A stretch of 64,000 nt of DNA, taken from NCBI RefSeq assembly GCF_000968055.1, contig NC_022538.1:1089499-1153498 (forward strand), in the 5' to 3' direction. The position numbers were made by a program, and so were the translations under genes. Source of the stretch: Alteracholeplasma palmae J233 (GTDB lineage: Bacteria > Bacillota_I > Bacilli_A > Acholeplasmatales > Acholeplasmataceae). Below are positions 37,262-44,293 of the stretch, in pieces. The notes beneath the pieces were generated by a model. The model searched no databases, was not told where the DNA came from, and was given only the letters and a program-made list of their open reading frames with translations. Within the stretch, counting starts at the first letter, position 1, and each line of letters starts with the position of its first letter.

Positions 37262-38338
37262 TTATTCTTGAAAAAAGGTCTCCTTAATTGTAATTTTTTT
37301 ATCATCTAAATCTAGTTGTGCTTCTAATCCATAAGGAAGGATTGTTCGTGGATATCCGTGTCCAAAGTTCATATTATATAAAATAGGTGTATGATACAAA
37401 GCTGTTGCGTCTAGTAAAATCTTTTTACATTCTTCATAAAATGCTTCATCTTGCGGTTTACCAACTAAAATAGCTTTAACCTTTTCTAATACTTTTTTAA
37501 CCTTTAATCCTTCTAGTAGTTCTTTATATCTTTCTGGAGTTGGTTTTTCTTCACTTGTTTCAATAAAGAGTATCTTATCTTGCCATAAACCTGTTTGTTC
37601 TAAAATACCATACTTTTCATATATTTCTTTTTCTTCTTGGTGTCTAGTTCCATAAAACATATCATAAATGCTTTCTAAGCAGCCACCTATAAGTTTACCA
37701 GAAACTATTCCAGAGCCTCTTAAAACTTCGTAACCTCTAGTTTCTTTATGACTAATTCTTGGTGTATTAACTTCTGTAGTATCAAACTTTTTTCTTTCTT
37801 CATACCAAATATCACTTGATTTAATCTCTGTTTGAGAAAAGTTTTCAAAAGTTTGTAATATAGATTTTTTAGAATATGGTAACATCTCTTTATCTAATTC
37901 AGCTAAATCATTAATAAAGTTGAAGCCGTAATAAGATACAATTCCAATATGATGAAAGAAAAAATGATTATTGGTAGTGTCTGAAAAGCCAGTGAAAATT
38001 TTAGGGTTATTTTTAGCATAATCTATAAATGTTTTATCTTCAATTAAATATGGCAAAATTCTATATGTATCATCACCACCGATTGCACAAATAATGGCTT
38101 TAATTTCCTTGTTATAATAAGCATCTTTTAAGTCTTGTGCCCTTTTTTCTGGATGATCTTTAATATAAGAGAACCCTTTAAGTGTGTTTTCCATAAATAC
38201 TGGTTTTAAATTAAGCTGATGTAGTCTTTCTATCCCTTTTTCTAAAGTGTGTTTACAAAAGTCTTCTCCTAATATCCCTGATGATAGACTTACAATGGCA
38301 ACTTTATCGCCTTTTTGAAGTTTTTTAGGTTTAATCAT
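37262..38338 (-). CDS. S66-family LD-carboxypeptidase / MccF-like serine peptidase
   Basis: About 358 residues of the peptidase S66 family. The nucleophile elbow is GFSDTTNNHFFFHHIG, with Ser near residue 118. The N-terminal GDKVAIVSLSSG and the GGDDTYRILPYL region are family-typical. The C-terminal Glu-His part is in HTPILYNMNFGHGYPRTILPYG. In walled bacteria LdcA recycles murein; MccF relatives cleave toxic aminoacyl-nucleotides. With no wall genes nearby, the MccF-like or a general detoxifying role is more likely. ATG 38338 overlaps the NUDIX gene stop. Confidence 0.88.
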   Translation of the reverse strand: MIKPKKLQKGDKVAIVSLSSGILGEDFCKHTLEKGIERLHQLNLKPVFMENTLKGFSYIKDHPEKRAQDLKDAYYNKEIKAIICAIGGDDTYRILPYLIEDKTFIDYAKNNPKIFTGFSDTTNNHFFFHHIGIVSYYGFNFINDLAELDKEMLPYSKKSILQTFENFSQTEIKSSDIWYEERKKFDTTEVNTPRISHKETRGYEVLRGSGIVSGKLIGGCLESIYDMFYGTRHQEEKEIYEKYGILEQTGLWQDKILFIETSEEKPTPERYKELLEGLKVKKVLEKVKAILVGKPQDEAFYEECKKILLDATALYHTPILYNMNFGHGYPRTILPYGLEAQLDLDDKKITIKETFFQE

Positions 38339-38834
38339 CAAGTTTTTCCAGCCCTTCCTTAAGTCTTTTGATATGACTTGGAATATATTTATCTGTTTGA
38401 ATCAACTTTAAGAGTTCTTCTTTACTAAGCCAGATATAATTAATTGTCTCTTCTTTTTGCAAAACAATGCTATCTTTTTGGATATCTACCTTAGCTATGA
38501 AACCATAGAAAATAGTTTGAAACTCTTCATGTATTTCCTTATATGTAGGTATAAGTTCAGTAACTTTGATGCCAGTTTCTTCATAAAGTTCTCTTTTAGC
38601 TGCCTCTAAAGGCGTTTCTCCTTTTAATACTGAACCGCTAGATGAGGCTTCATATAATCCAGGAGCAATCTTTTTATCAAAAGATCTTTGTGTTAAAAGT
38701 ATGATCTTATCTTTATGATAAACAATTATTTCTGAGACTAAGTGATAATAACCTTTAGGTATTTTTTCACCTCTTACTAATGTCAGTTCCTGTTTATTAA
38801 TATCTTTATCATATGCATCCCAAAGTTCTTTCAT
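38331..38834 (-). CDS. NUDIX hydrolase
   Basis: 167 residues. The NUDIX box is complete: GSVLKGETPLEAAKRELYEETGI (about residues 70-92). The N-terminus (ELWDAYDKDINKQELTLVRGEKIPKGYYHLVSEIIVYHKDKIILLTQRS) resembles the isopentenyl-diphosphate-isomerase-like/YfcD branch, whose substrates are mostly unproven. It lies between the flavoprotein and the S66 peptidase genes and overlaps the latter. Confidence 0.92.
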   Translation of the reverse strand: MKELWDAYDKDINKQELTLVRGEKIPKGYYHLVSEIIVYHKDKIILLTQRSFDKKIAPGLYEASSSGSVLKGETPLEAAKRELYEETGIKVTELIPTYKEIHEEFQTIFYGFIAKVDIQKDSIVLQKEETINYIWLSKEELLKLIQTDKYIPSHIKRLKEGLEKLDD

Positions 38835-38836
38835 CT

Positions 38837-40012
38837 TTAAAACTCCTTTCCTAATTTTCCAGCTGTATATCCAGTTGAAAAAGCTGATGTAATATTAAAG
38901 CCACCTGTAAAGGCATTAATATCTAATACTTCACCACAAAAAGAAATATTAGGGTCTAGTTTAGATATCATTGTCTTAGGATCAACTTCATTGACCTTTA
39001 CCCCACCATTAGTGACAAATGCTTGGCTAAAACCTCTAACATCGTGAATCATTAACTTAAATTCTTTTAGTAAGTTTAGATAATCTTTTGTCTCTAATTT
39101 TAAATAGTCTAATAGTCTTTTAGGTATCTCATTTTCTTTTATTACTTCTTCTAATTTTTTTGGGTCTAGTTGAATTAATTCATTTAATTTAATTTTAGGC
39201 ATAAAATCAATTCTAATTTCAACTGGTTGGCTAGTTTTTTTAAGTAAATTTAAGACATAAAAACTTGCCCTTAATGCTACAGGCCCTGATAAACCAAAAT
39301 GTGTAATAATCATATCGTGAGTAATTGTTTTTTTATTTTTTCCTTTATCATAAATAGAAATGCTAATATCTTTAAAAGAAAGTCCTTGTAACGTTTTATC
39401 TGCTATTACTTTATCATTTGAAACAAGCGGCACTTCTGCTGGTAATAATTCAGTGATTTCATGACCAATGCTTTTAGCAAGTGTATGCCCTGTACCATCA
39501 GAACCGGTTTTAGGTAATGTAATTCCTCCGGTTGCGATAATAAGGTGGTCATAGTGATACGTTTTTTTATTAGTTATAACTTTTTTTTGATCATTATTAA
39601 TCTCTGAGACTAGTGTTTCATAGTCAATATTAATTTTTAAAGTTTTAATTTTATTTCTTAAAGTATCTACTATATCTTGTGCTTTATTACTCTTAGGAAA
39701 AACTCTAAAGTGATCTTCAACTTTTAAAGGACATTTCTCTTTTTCAAAAAAATCAATAATTTCATTAGGACCAAAATTATTTAAAGCACTATATAAGAAT
39801 TTTCCATTTTTTGGAATATATTCAACTAACTCAGAAACGGGAAGGGTTGCAGTGACATTACATCTTCCGCCTCCTGTTAATTTCATTTTCATGCCAAGTT
39901 CATTATTTCTTTCAATTAAAGTAACATTGCTTAAAGGAAAATGGGTTTTAGCAGAAATAGCTGCCATCATTCCAGAAGGTCCTCCACCAATTATTAAAAT
40001 TTCTTTTTTCAT
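38837..40012 (-). CDS. FAD-dependent oxidoreductase, BaiN/HI0933 family
   Basis: 391 residues. The dinucleotide-binding motif GGGPSGMMAAISA is followed by ERNNELGMKMKLTGGGRCNVT, which is characteristic of this family. Also seen are PKTGSDGTGHTLAKSIGHEI and the C-terminal FAD motif GEVLDINAFTGGFNITSAFSTGYTAG. Members include BaiN; the true substrate here is unknown. Its ATG overlaps the TGA of the HIT gene (ATGA at 40009-40012). Confidence 0.92.
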   Translation of the reverse strand: MKKEILIIGGGPSGMMAAISAKTHFPLSNVTLIERNNELGMKMKLTGGGRCNVTATLPVSELVEYIPKNGKFLYSALNNFGPNEIIDFFEKEKCPLKVEDHFRVFPKSNKAQDIVDTLRNKIKTLKINIDYETLVSEINNDQKKVITNKKTYHYDHLIIATGGITLPKTGSDGTGHTLAKSIGHEITELLPAEVPLVSNDKVIADKTLQGLSFKDISISIYDKGKNKKTITHDMIITHFGLSGPVALRASFYVLNLLKKTSQPVEIRIDFMPKIKLNELIQLDPKKLEEVIKENEIPKRLLDYLKLETKDYLNLLKEFKLMIHDVRGFSQAFVTNGGVKVNEVDPKTMISKLDPNISFCGEVLDINAFTGGFNITSAFSTGYTAGKLGKEF

Positions 40013-40467
40013 TGTGATCTTTCCTTTAGTAATTTATCTAATTCATTTTTAAGTTGATGCTTTAACTTTTCTAATTCTTTCATACTTGGTCTTTGTGATT
40101 CATCATACATTTCTTCTTTTGGCACCCACCAAACAGGTCCTTTAATAGGCATGTCTCCTTGTTTTCTTGGGAATAAATGAAAGTGTAGATGAGCATCACC
40201 GTTTCCTAGTGACTCTATATTCATCTTATCTGCTTTAAATGCTTTATAACATGCTTCAGAAACTAAAGCCATTTCTAGAAGATATTTTTCTCTTGTCTTC
40301 TTTTCTAAAAGATGCAATTCAGTGACATGTGTTTTAGATAAGAAGAGTGTGTATCCATAAAATCTTTGATGATCACCAATGACAACATATCCTGTTTCTA
40401 GTTCTTTTACAAAATAAGGGTTTTTATTATCTTTAATTTGTTGAATTCTTTCGCACAATAGACACAT
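40009..40467 (-). CDS. HIT-family hydrolase
   Basis: 152 residues. The histidine triad is HLHFHLFPR (about residues 104-112), preceded by ESLGNGDAH, and the N-terminus MCLLCERI resembles the zinc-binding CxxC start of HIT proteins. Members hydrolyse dinucleoside polyphosphates or nucleotide phosphoramidates. GAAAGGTG precedes the ATG. It is the first gene of the run to pepF, but only about 25 nt separate it from the hairpin at 40493, so its own promoter is not evident. Confidence 0.9.
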   Translation of the reverse strand: MCLLCERIQQIKDNKNPYFVKELETGYVVIGDHQRFYGYTLFLSKTHVTELHLLEKKTREKYLLEMALVSEACYKAFKADKMNIESLGNGDAHLHFHLFPRKQGDMPIKGPVWWVPKEEMYDESQRPSMKELEKLKHQLKNELDKLLKERSQ

Positions 40468-40485
40468 ATATAAGCACCTTTCTAA

Positions 40486-40521
40486 TAAAAAAGATATCTA
40501 ATTTAAATTTAATTAGATATC
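40486..40521 (-). terminator. Terminator or attenuator after parA
   Basis: GATATCTAATT (40493-40503) and AATTAGATATC (40511-40521) form an 11-bp perfect stem followed by T run on the minus strand. It lies 7 nt after the parA stop and just before the HIT gene. With no clear promoter after it, partial read-through is possible. Confidence 0.7.
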
Positions 40522-40528
40522 AGTAAAT

Positions 40529-41314
40529 TTAAAATTTAATTGTTTCAAATAATTCAGTAAAAACTTCAACTAAAATTTTCTTTTGATTCTTTTGGTATGG
40601 ATTTAATCCTGTGGTATCTAAATCAAAAACGGATATACCTCTTTGCTGAAGGGTTTGAATATTTGCTTTTTCCGGAATTGGCTTTAAAACATTTGCATTT
40701 CTTAAATTTTCTTTTGTAATAACATCAATCTCTTCTAATGCAACACTAGGAACAGATTTCATTTTTGAAAATCCATTAGGTAGGACATACTTAATTTTAT
40801 CAAGTTCAATGCCACAATCTGTAAAGTATTGAAGGGTGTTATAAAAACCATTAACTCCAAGTTTATTAAGTTCTACAATAAGAATAATTTGATCACATAA
40901 TTCAAATAATACTTCGCTTGTTCTATTACTTGAAGGTGGTAAATCCACAAAAACATAATCATATTTTTTATCAAGTTCTTTAATCATTTGAACAAATTCT
41001 TTTTCAAATGGTCGTTCTAAAGTTAATTTTTTTGAAATCATGTCGATATTTAATGTCTTAAGCGCATCTAAGTTCTCTCTTATTGGAATAATAGCAGCAT
41101 CAATTGTAATACTATTTGTTAAGATATGTTCAATAAAATTATCTTCTCTATTAAATACTTCTTTAGACTTACCAAACATTTCAAAAACAGAGTTTTGATC
41201 ATCTATGCTAACTATCATTACCTTTTTACCTATTGAAGCTAAATAAGCAGCATTCTCACCAAGAACTGTTGTCTTTCCTACGCCACCTTTTTTACAGAAA
41301 TAAGTTAGAATCAT
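40529..41314 (-). CDS. ParA/Soj-family partition ATPase
   Basis: 261 residues. The deviant Walker A is KKGGVGKTT at residues 8-16, with the second lysine that marks ParA/MinD proteins. A' motif is MIVSIDDQNS and Walker B is YVFVDLPPSSN. No N-terminal helix-turn-helix, so it is of the short (type Ib or Soj) class. It overlaps by ATGA the gene for a small basic protein upstream and forms a two-gene unit. Neither ParB nor replication genes are nearby, so it is not the usual parAB near oriC. It may partition a mobile element or position another complex. Confidence 0.9.
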   Translation of the reverse strand: MILTYFCKKGGVGKTTVLGENAAYLASIGKKVMIVSIDDQNSVFEMFGKSKEVFNREDNFIEHILTNSITIDAAIIPIRENLDALKTLNIDMISKKLTLERPFEKEFVQMIKELDKKYDYVFVDLPPSSNRTSEVLFELCDQIILIVELNKLGVNGFYNTLQYFTDCGIELDKIKYVLPNGFSKMKSVPSVALEEIDVITKENLRNANVLKPIPEKANIQTLQQRGISVFDLDTTGLNPYQKNQKKILVEVFTELFETIKF

Positions 41315-41652
41315 AGATTACCCTCTTTCTTTGATAAAATATCAACTACTTTTTTATACTCAAGTTCATTTGTTTTTTGTAAATATTCTAACAGGGCATT
41401 TTCTAAAATAACTCCTGTCTTTTTATCAGGATGCATAGTTTTAACAGTTTCTAAGAGAACTTTACTTAATTTAGTAATAGTTAACTTTCTTTTTATTTTG
41501 TTGGCATTATCAATTGTGAATACTTTAAACTCTGTTTCTTTCAAAGTTTTAACTTCAGTAGTCTTTTTTTCTAATTCTAATGGATTAGTTCTCTTATTTA
41601 AAGATACTTTAGGTTCTTCTTTTACTTCTAATGGACTTTTTCTTTTTTGCAT
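41311..41652 (-). CDS. Small basic protein, probable ribbon-helix-helix partner of ParA
   Basis: 113 residues. The N-terminal half is disordered, Lys/Glu-rich and shows two imperfect copies of KRxxPLExK (residues about 3-9 and 20-28). The C-terminal half begins with a basic strand KIKRKLTITKLSKVLLETVKTM and continues with two helices, as in ribbon-helix-helix DNA-binding domains. Short ParA proteins with RHH partners are known in plasmid systems (for example delta-omega), with the N-terminal tail stimulating the ATPase. The assignment is from pattern and context. GGGGAG precedes the ATG. Confidence 0.6.
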   Translation of the reverse strand: MQKRKSPLEVKEEPKVSLNKRTNPLELEKKTTEVKTLKETEFKVFTIDNANKIKRKLTITKLSKVLLETVKTMHPDKKTGVILENALLEYLQKTNELEYKKVVDILSKKEGNL

Positions 41653-41679
41653 AGTGTCAACTCCCCTATTTTTTAATCA

Positions 41680-41723
41680 ATTATAACATGAAAAAGCATA
41701 CTTTTGTTGTATGTAAATGCTTT
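41680..41723 (-). promoter_or_regulatory. ParA-unit promoter with inverted repeat
   Basis: TGTTATAAT on the minus strand gives an extended -10 (TATAAT at 41685-41680). Upstream, nested inverted repeats cover the -35 region: CATAC/GTATG (41697-41713) and AAAGCAT/ATGCTTT (41693-41723). These could be an operator or centromere-like site for the RHH protein, or a terminator of the gene at 41754. Confidence 0.45.
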
Positions 41724-41753
41724 ATTTTGAAAAAAACGATTATTATTTATCTT

Positions 41754-42500
41754 TTAGTCTAAAATATAGGTATTAAAACTGGTATTATCTGTATCTGTAA
41801 ATAAATTTTTCAATAAGGTTGCGTATGGATCTGTATTATCAGCTTCAAAGCAAACTGTATCATACTGCTTGTATAAGTAATCAAGAACTTGCCTTATAAA
41901 TTGAACAAAGCTTCTTTCATCATGCCCTAGAACATAGTATATTTCGCTTTCTTTGATAAAACAAACGTTATTTTGTTCATCATAAATGATTCTTTCTGGA
42001 AGATTCATATAGAAATCTATTTTTTCTGCAGTAAGAGGTGAGATACCTTCATGTGTTTTTTTATAATAAAGGTAATACTTTTCTGAAAATTCTAGATATA
42101 CTTTACTCTCTTTTTGAGCATATCTTAAATTATCCTTTTCTACTATAAGGTTTTTAAGTTTATCTTTAGTAAATTCTCTTTCATAACATTTTCTTTTTAA
42201 TATAAAGCCAGCATGCTCAATTTTATGAATAATTTCTAACTCAATAGAGTCTATCATTATTTGAAGTGGTTTCTTAAAATACTTTTTGATATAAGAAAAA
42301 ATACTTTTGGAATCTACTTTTTCATCAAATTTAAAATCTGGCTGTATATACATATGTTTAGAGTGAAATTCATTCTCATAAGCAGCAAAACATCCTATTA
42401 TTTGATTAGACTTTGTTATTTCATAATACTTTCTATATTTTCTATATGCTATTTTATATTCAGTTTTAAGTTTTGTATAATCTATTAATTGTATTTCCAT
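41754..42500 (-). CDS. Uncharacterised protein, possibly GNAT-like
   Basis: 248 soluble residues rich in Tyr, Lys and Glu. Two halves each look like an acyltransferase-type fold: YYEITKSNQIIGCFAAYENEFHSKHMYIQP early on, and SEIYYVLGHDERSFVQFIRQVLDYLYKQYDTVCFEADNTDPYATLLKNLF near the end. The latter resembles the last strands and helix of GNAT proteins. No acetyl-CoA loop is clear. The function is unknown; the GNAT idea is tentative. It stands alone between the ParA unit and the GGDEF gene. Confidence 0.6.
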   Translation of the reverse strand: MEIQLIDYTKLKTEYKIAYRKYRKYYEITKSNQIIGCFAAYENEFHSKHMYIQPDFKFDEKVDSKSIFSYIKKYFKKPLQIMIDSIELEIIHKIEHAGFILKRKCYEREFTKDKLKNLIVEKDNLRYAQKESKVYLEFSEKYYLYYKKTHEGISPLTAEKIDFYMNLPERIIYDEQNNVCFIKESEIYYVLGHDERSFVQFIRQVLDYLYKQYDTVCFEADNTDPYATLLKNLFTDTDNTSFNTYILD

Positions 42501-42602
42501 AGTTAACTCCTATTTCTATTTTACACTAATTAAGATACAAATCAATTTACCTTGTGATTTTTTGTTCATAAGTCAACCTAATTTTATCTTCATTATTAAA
42601 AT

Positions 42603-42632
42603 TTAGTTTGCTTTTAAAAAAAGGAAAACTAA
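42603..42632 (-). terminator. Possible terminator of the GGDEF gene
   Basis: TTAGTTT (42603-42609) and AAACTAA (42626-42632) form a stem with further A/T pairing inside, overlapping the stop codon; the following T run is short. Confidence 0.4.
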
Positions 42633-43768
42633 TCAGCTTCCCTATTTTTCTTTCTATTATTTTTATCTATATACATCAGTTTATCAATACTATCAATAAA
42701 TTCATCAAACTGAATTTTATCACTATCAAACACTCCATAGCCAATCGATATTTTGACTTCAAAAGGCAATTTACGATTAACATTAAATAATTCTTCTTGT
42801 TTATTAATCTCACTTTTAATTCTTTCTAATTCTAATACCTCTTTTGAGTCTATAACTGCTATAAACTCATCCCCACCCATTCTAGTAATAATATTTCTGC
42901 CAATAACTGTTCTTATGATATTAACAGCCGCAATAATAGCGTAATCGCCTGAATTATGCCCATGTATATCATTAATTGATTTTAATCCATCTAAATCAAA
43001 TGATAACACACCGAAAAGATTCTTCTTATTTACTTTTTTTCTTTGTTCTAGATATCTAAATAAAGACCCTCTATTCCAAGTTCCAGTAAGTGCATCATAT
43101 TGAACCATTTTTTGTTTCAAGAAAATATAAGTGAGTACCAATCCAATACCAGTGCTTGACCAAATAATTAGTGTACCATAATAAATAAATTGTAATATTA
43201 CACCAATAAACGGCATTAAGATAGCAGTTGATAAAATGATAAAATCCTCTTTTAGTATTTTCTTTCTTTCTCTAATTAATGTATAAAATGCTAATAATGG
43301 GTAATAGTATACAGCTAATGATTGATAATAAAAGCCATAAGATCTATGATAAATATTATTATCATCAATATAAAAAATTTGTTTTGCAAATGGTGTAAAT
43401 AATATAATAACAATATTAAGAATTTGTACAATCAGTAGAAAAAACTCAATTGCTTTAAATTTACTAGAGCTTGGCTTAAAAAACTTTTTCATGATTAAAT
43501 ACCAATAAAATGATAAGAAGACTCCTAGAATAAAAATAGTCATATATGATGCATATAGAATAATATGTATATGATATCCTTTTTCACCTTCTACCAAACT
43601 TGCAAGTATTTCAAGCAATAAAACTACAATATTAGTGAGTAACATTGCGATATATAATTTACTTATTTTATCTTTTTTATCTAAAGTAAAATATGCTATA
43701 TATATGAAGATAAATAAAAAAACTGACATAAAAATATTAATTGAAACTTTACCTAATGCATCTGCCAT
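42629..43768 (-). CDS. Membrane diguanylate cyclase (GGDEF protein)
   Basis: 379 residues. About seven or eight hydrophobic segments (1-215) form a membrane sensor. A GGDEF domain follows from about 225: ALTGTWNRGSLFRYLEQ, FDLDGLKSINDIHGHNSGDYAI, the active-site loop RMGGDEFIAVI, and KISIGYGV. The catalytic motif is intact, so it can be expected to make cyclic di-GMP from GTP. No I-site RxxD is obvious. No EAL or PilZ protein lies nearby. GAGGAGATGTTGTT precedes the ATG. Confidence 0.9.
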   Translation of the reverse strand: MADALGKVSINIFMSVFLFIFIYIAYFTLDKKDKISKLYIAMLLTNIVVLLLEILASLVEGEKGYHIHIILYASYMTIFILGVFLSFYWYLIMKKFFKPSSSKFKAIEFFLLIVQILNIVIILFTPFAKQIFYIDDNNIYHRSYGFYYQSLAVYYYPLLAFYTLIRERKKILKEDFIILSTAILMPFIGVILQFIYYGTLIIWSSTGIGLVLTYIFLKQKMVQYDALTGTWNRGSLFRYLEQRKKVNKKNLFGVLSFDLDGLKSINDIHGHNSGDYAIIAAVNIIRTVIGRNIITRMGGDEFIAVIDSKEVLELERIKSEINKQEELFNVNRKLPFEVKISIGYGVFDSDKIQFDEFIDSIDKLMYIDKNNRKKNREAD

Positions 43769-43870
43769 AACAACATCTCCTCAACTTAGATCATAGTTAT
43801 ATTCTATACACTTTTATCGTTTTTTATGGCTATGTGTTCCAGAATGCAGTTAACTTGTTCCAAAAAACAA

Positions 43871-43904
43871 TAAAAAAATGTTAACTTATAAAATAAGTCA
43901 ACAT
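43871..43904 (-). terminator. Terminator of the small membrane protein gene
   Basis: ATGTTAACTTAT (43879-43890) and ATAAGTCAACAT (43893-43904) form a stem with one mismatch, followed on the minus strand by seven T. Confidence 0.75.
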
Positions 43905-43911
43905 CTTTAAA

Positions 43912-44277
43912 TTAGTTATCTTCATCTTGATCAATAATAATTCTTTCTGTGCGAGAATCTCTTGAAACTTTACTATTAGGTATAAGTATATTTAAAATTG
44001 GTACTAATAAGAAAATAATCCAACCTGGGTGCCATAAATTAAAGACAACACCTAACACAATATATATAATTAAACATAGTAAGCTATATGATGCGGTTAT
44101 TTTCTTCAAGCCTAATATAAAAGGCATTGCAGGTACTAATAAGAAGACAATCCAGCCTGGATGCCATAAATTAAAGAAAAATCCTAATATTAAAAATAAC
44201 AAGATAGAAATCATCGGGGTAGCTGCTATAATTCTTAATCTATAGTCAAACTTCTTTTTGAATATTTTATAAGCCAT
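43912..44277 (-). CDS. Small membrane protein with duplicated FNLWHPGW motif
   Basis: 121 residues with four hydrophobic segments in two repeats. Each repeat has the signature FFNLWHPGWIVFLLVP / VFNLWHPGWIIFLLVP, 44 residues apart, and a charged C-terminal tail (SKVSRDSRTERIIIDQDEDN). Similar single motifs occur in membrane parts of small regulators and LiaI/PspC-like proteins of Firmicutes, but no function is established. It lies 16 nt downstream of the CtpE-like ATPase and is probably cotranscribed with it. Confidence 0.7.
   Translation of the reverse strand: MAYKIFKKKFDYRLRIIAATPMISILLFLILGFFFNLWHPGWIVFLLVPAMPFILGLKKITASYSLLCLIIYIVLGVVFNLWHPGWIIFLLVPILNILIPNSKVSRDSRTERIIIDQDEDN
44000..44185. 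repeat. Intragenic direct repeat, two units of about 54 bp
   Basis: 44000-44053 and 44132-44185 are nearly the same (GGTACTAATAAGAA, AATCCA, CCTGG, TGCCATAAATTAAAG), offset by 132 bp or 44 codons. They encode the two FNLWHPGW motifs. Conservation at DNA level suggests a recent duplication or gene conversion. Confidence 0.8.
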
Positions 44278-44293
44278 ACATTACACCATCCTT

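Noticed and set aside
38331..38834. NUDIX gene considered as isopentenyl-diphosphate isomerase (idi)
   Set aside because: The standard NUDIX box is complete and the Idi-specific metal-site residues could not be seen; only the general family is supported.
43769..43911. Upstream region of the GGDEF gene checked for a c-di-GMP riboswitch
   Set aside because: The conserved GEMM core sequences are not present; it holds only promoter-like A/T sequence and a terminator of the other gene.
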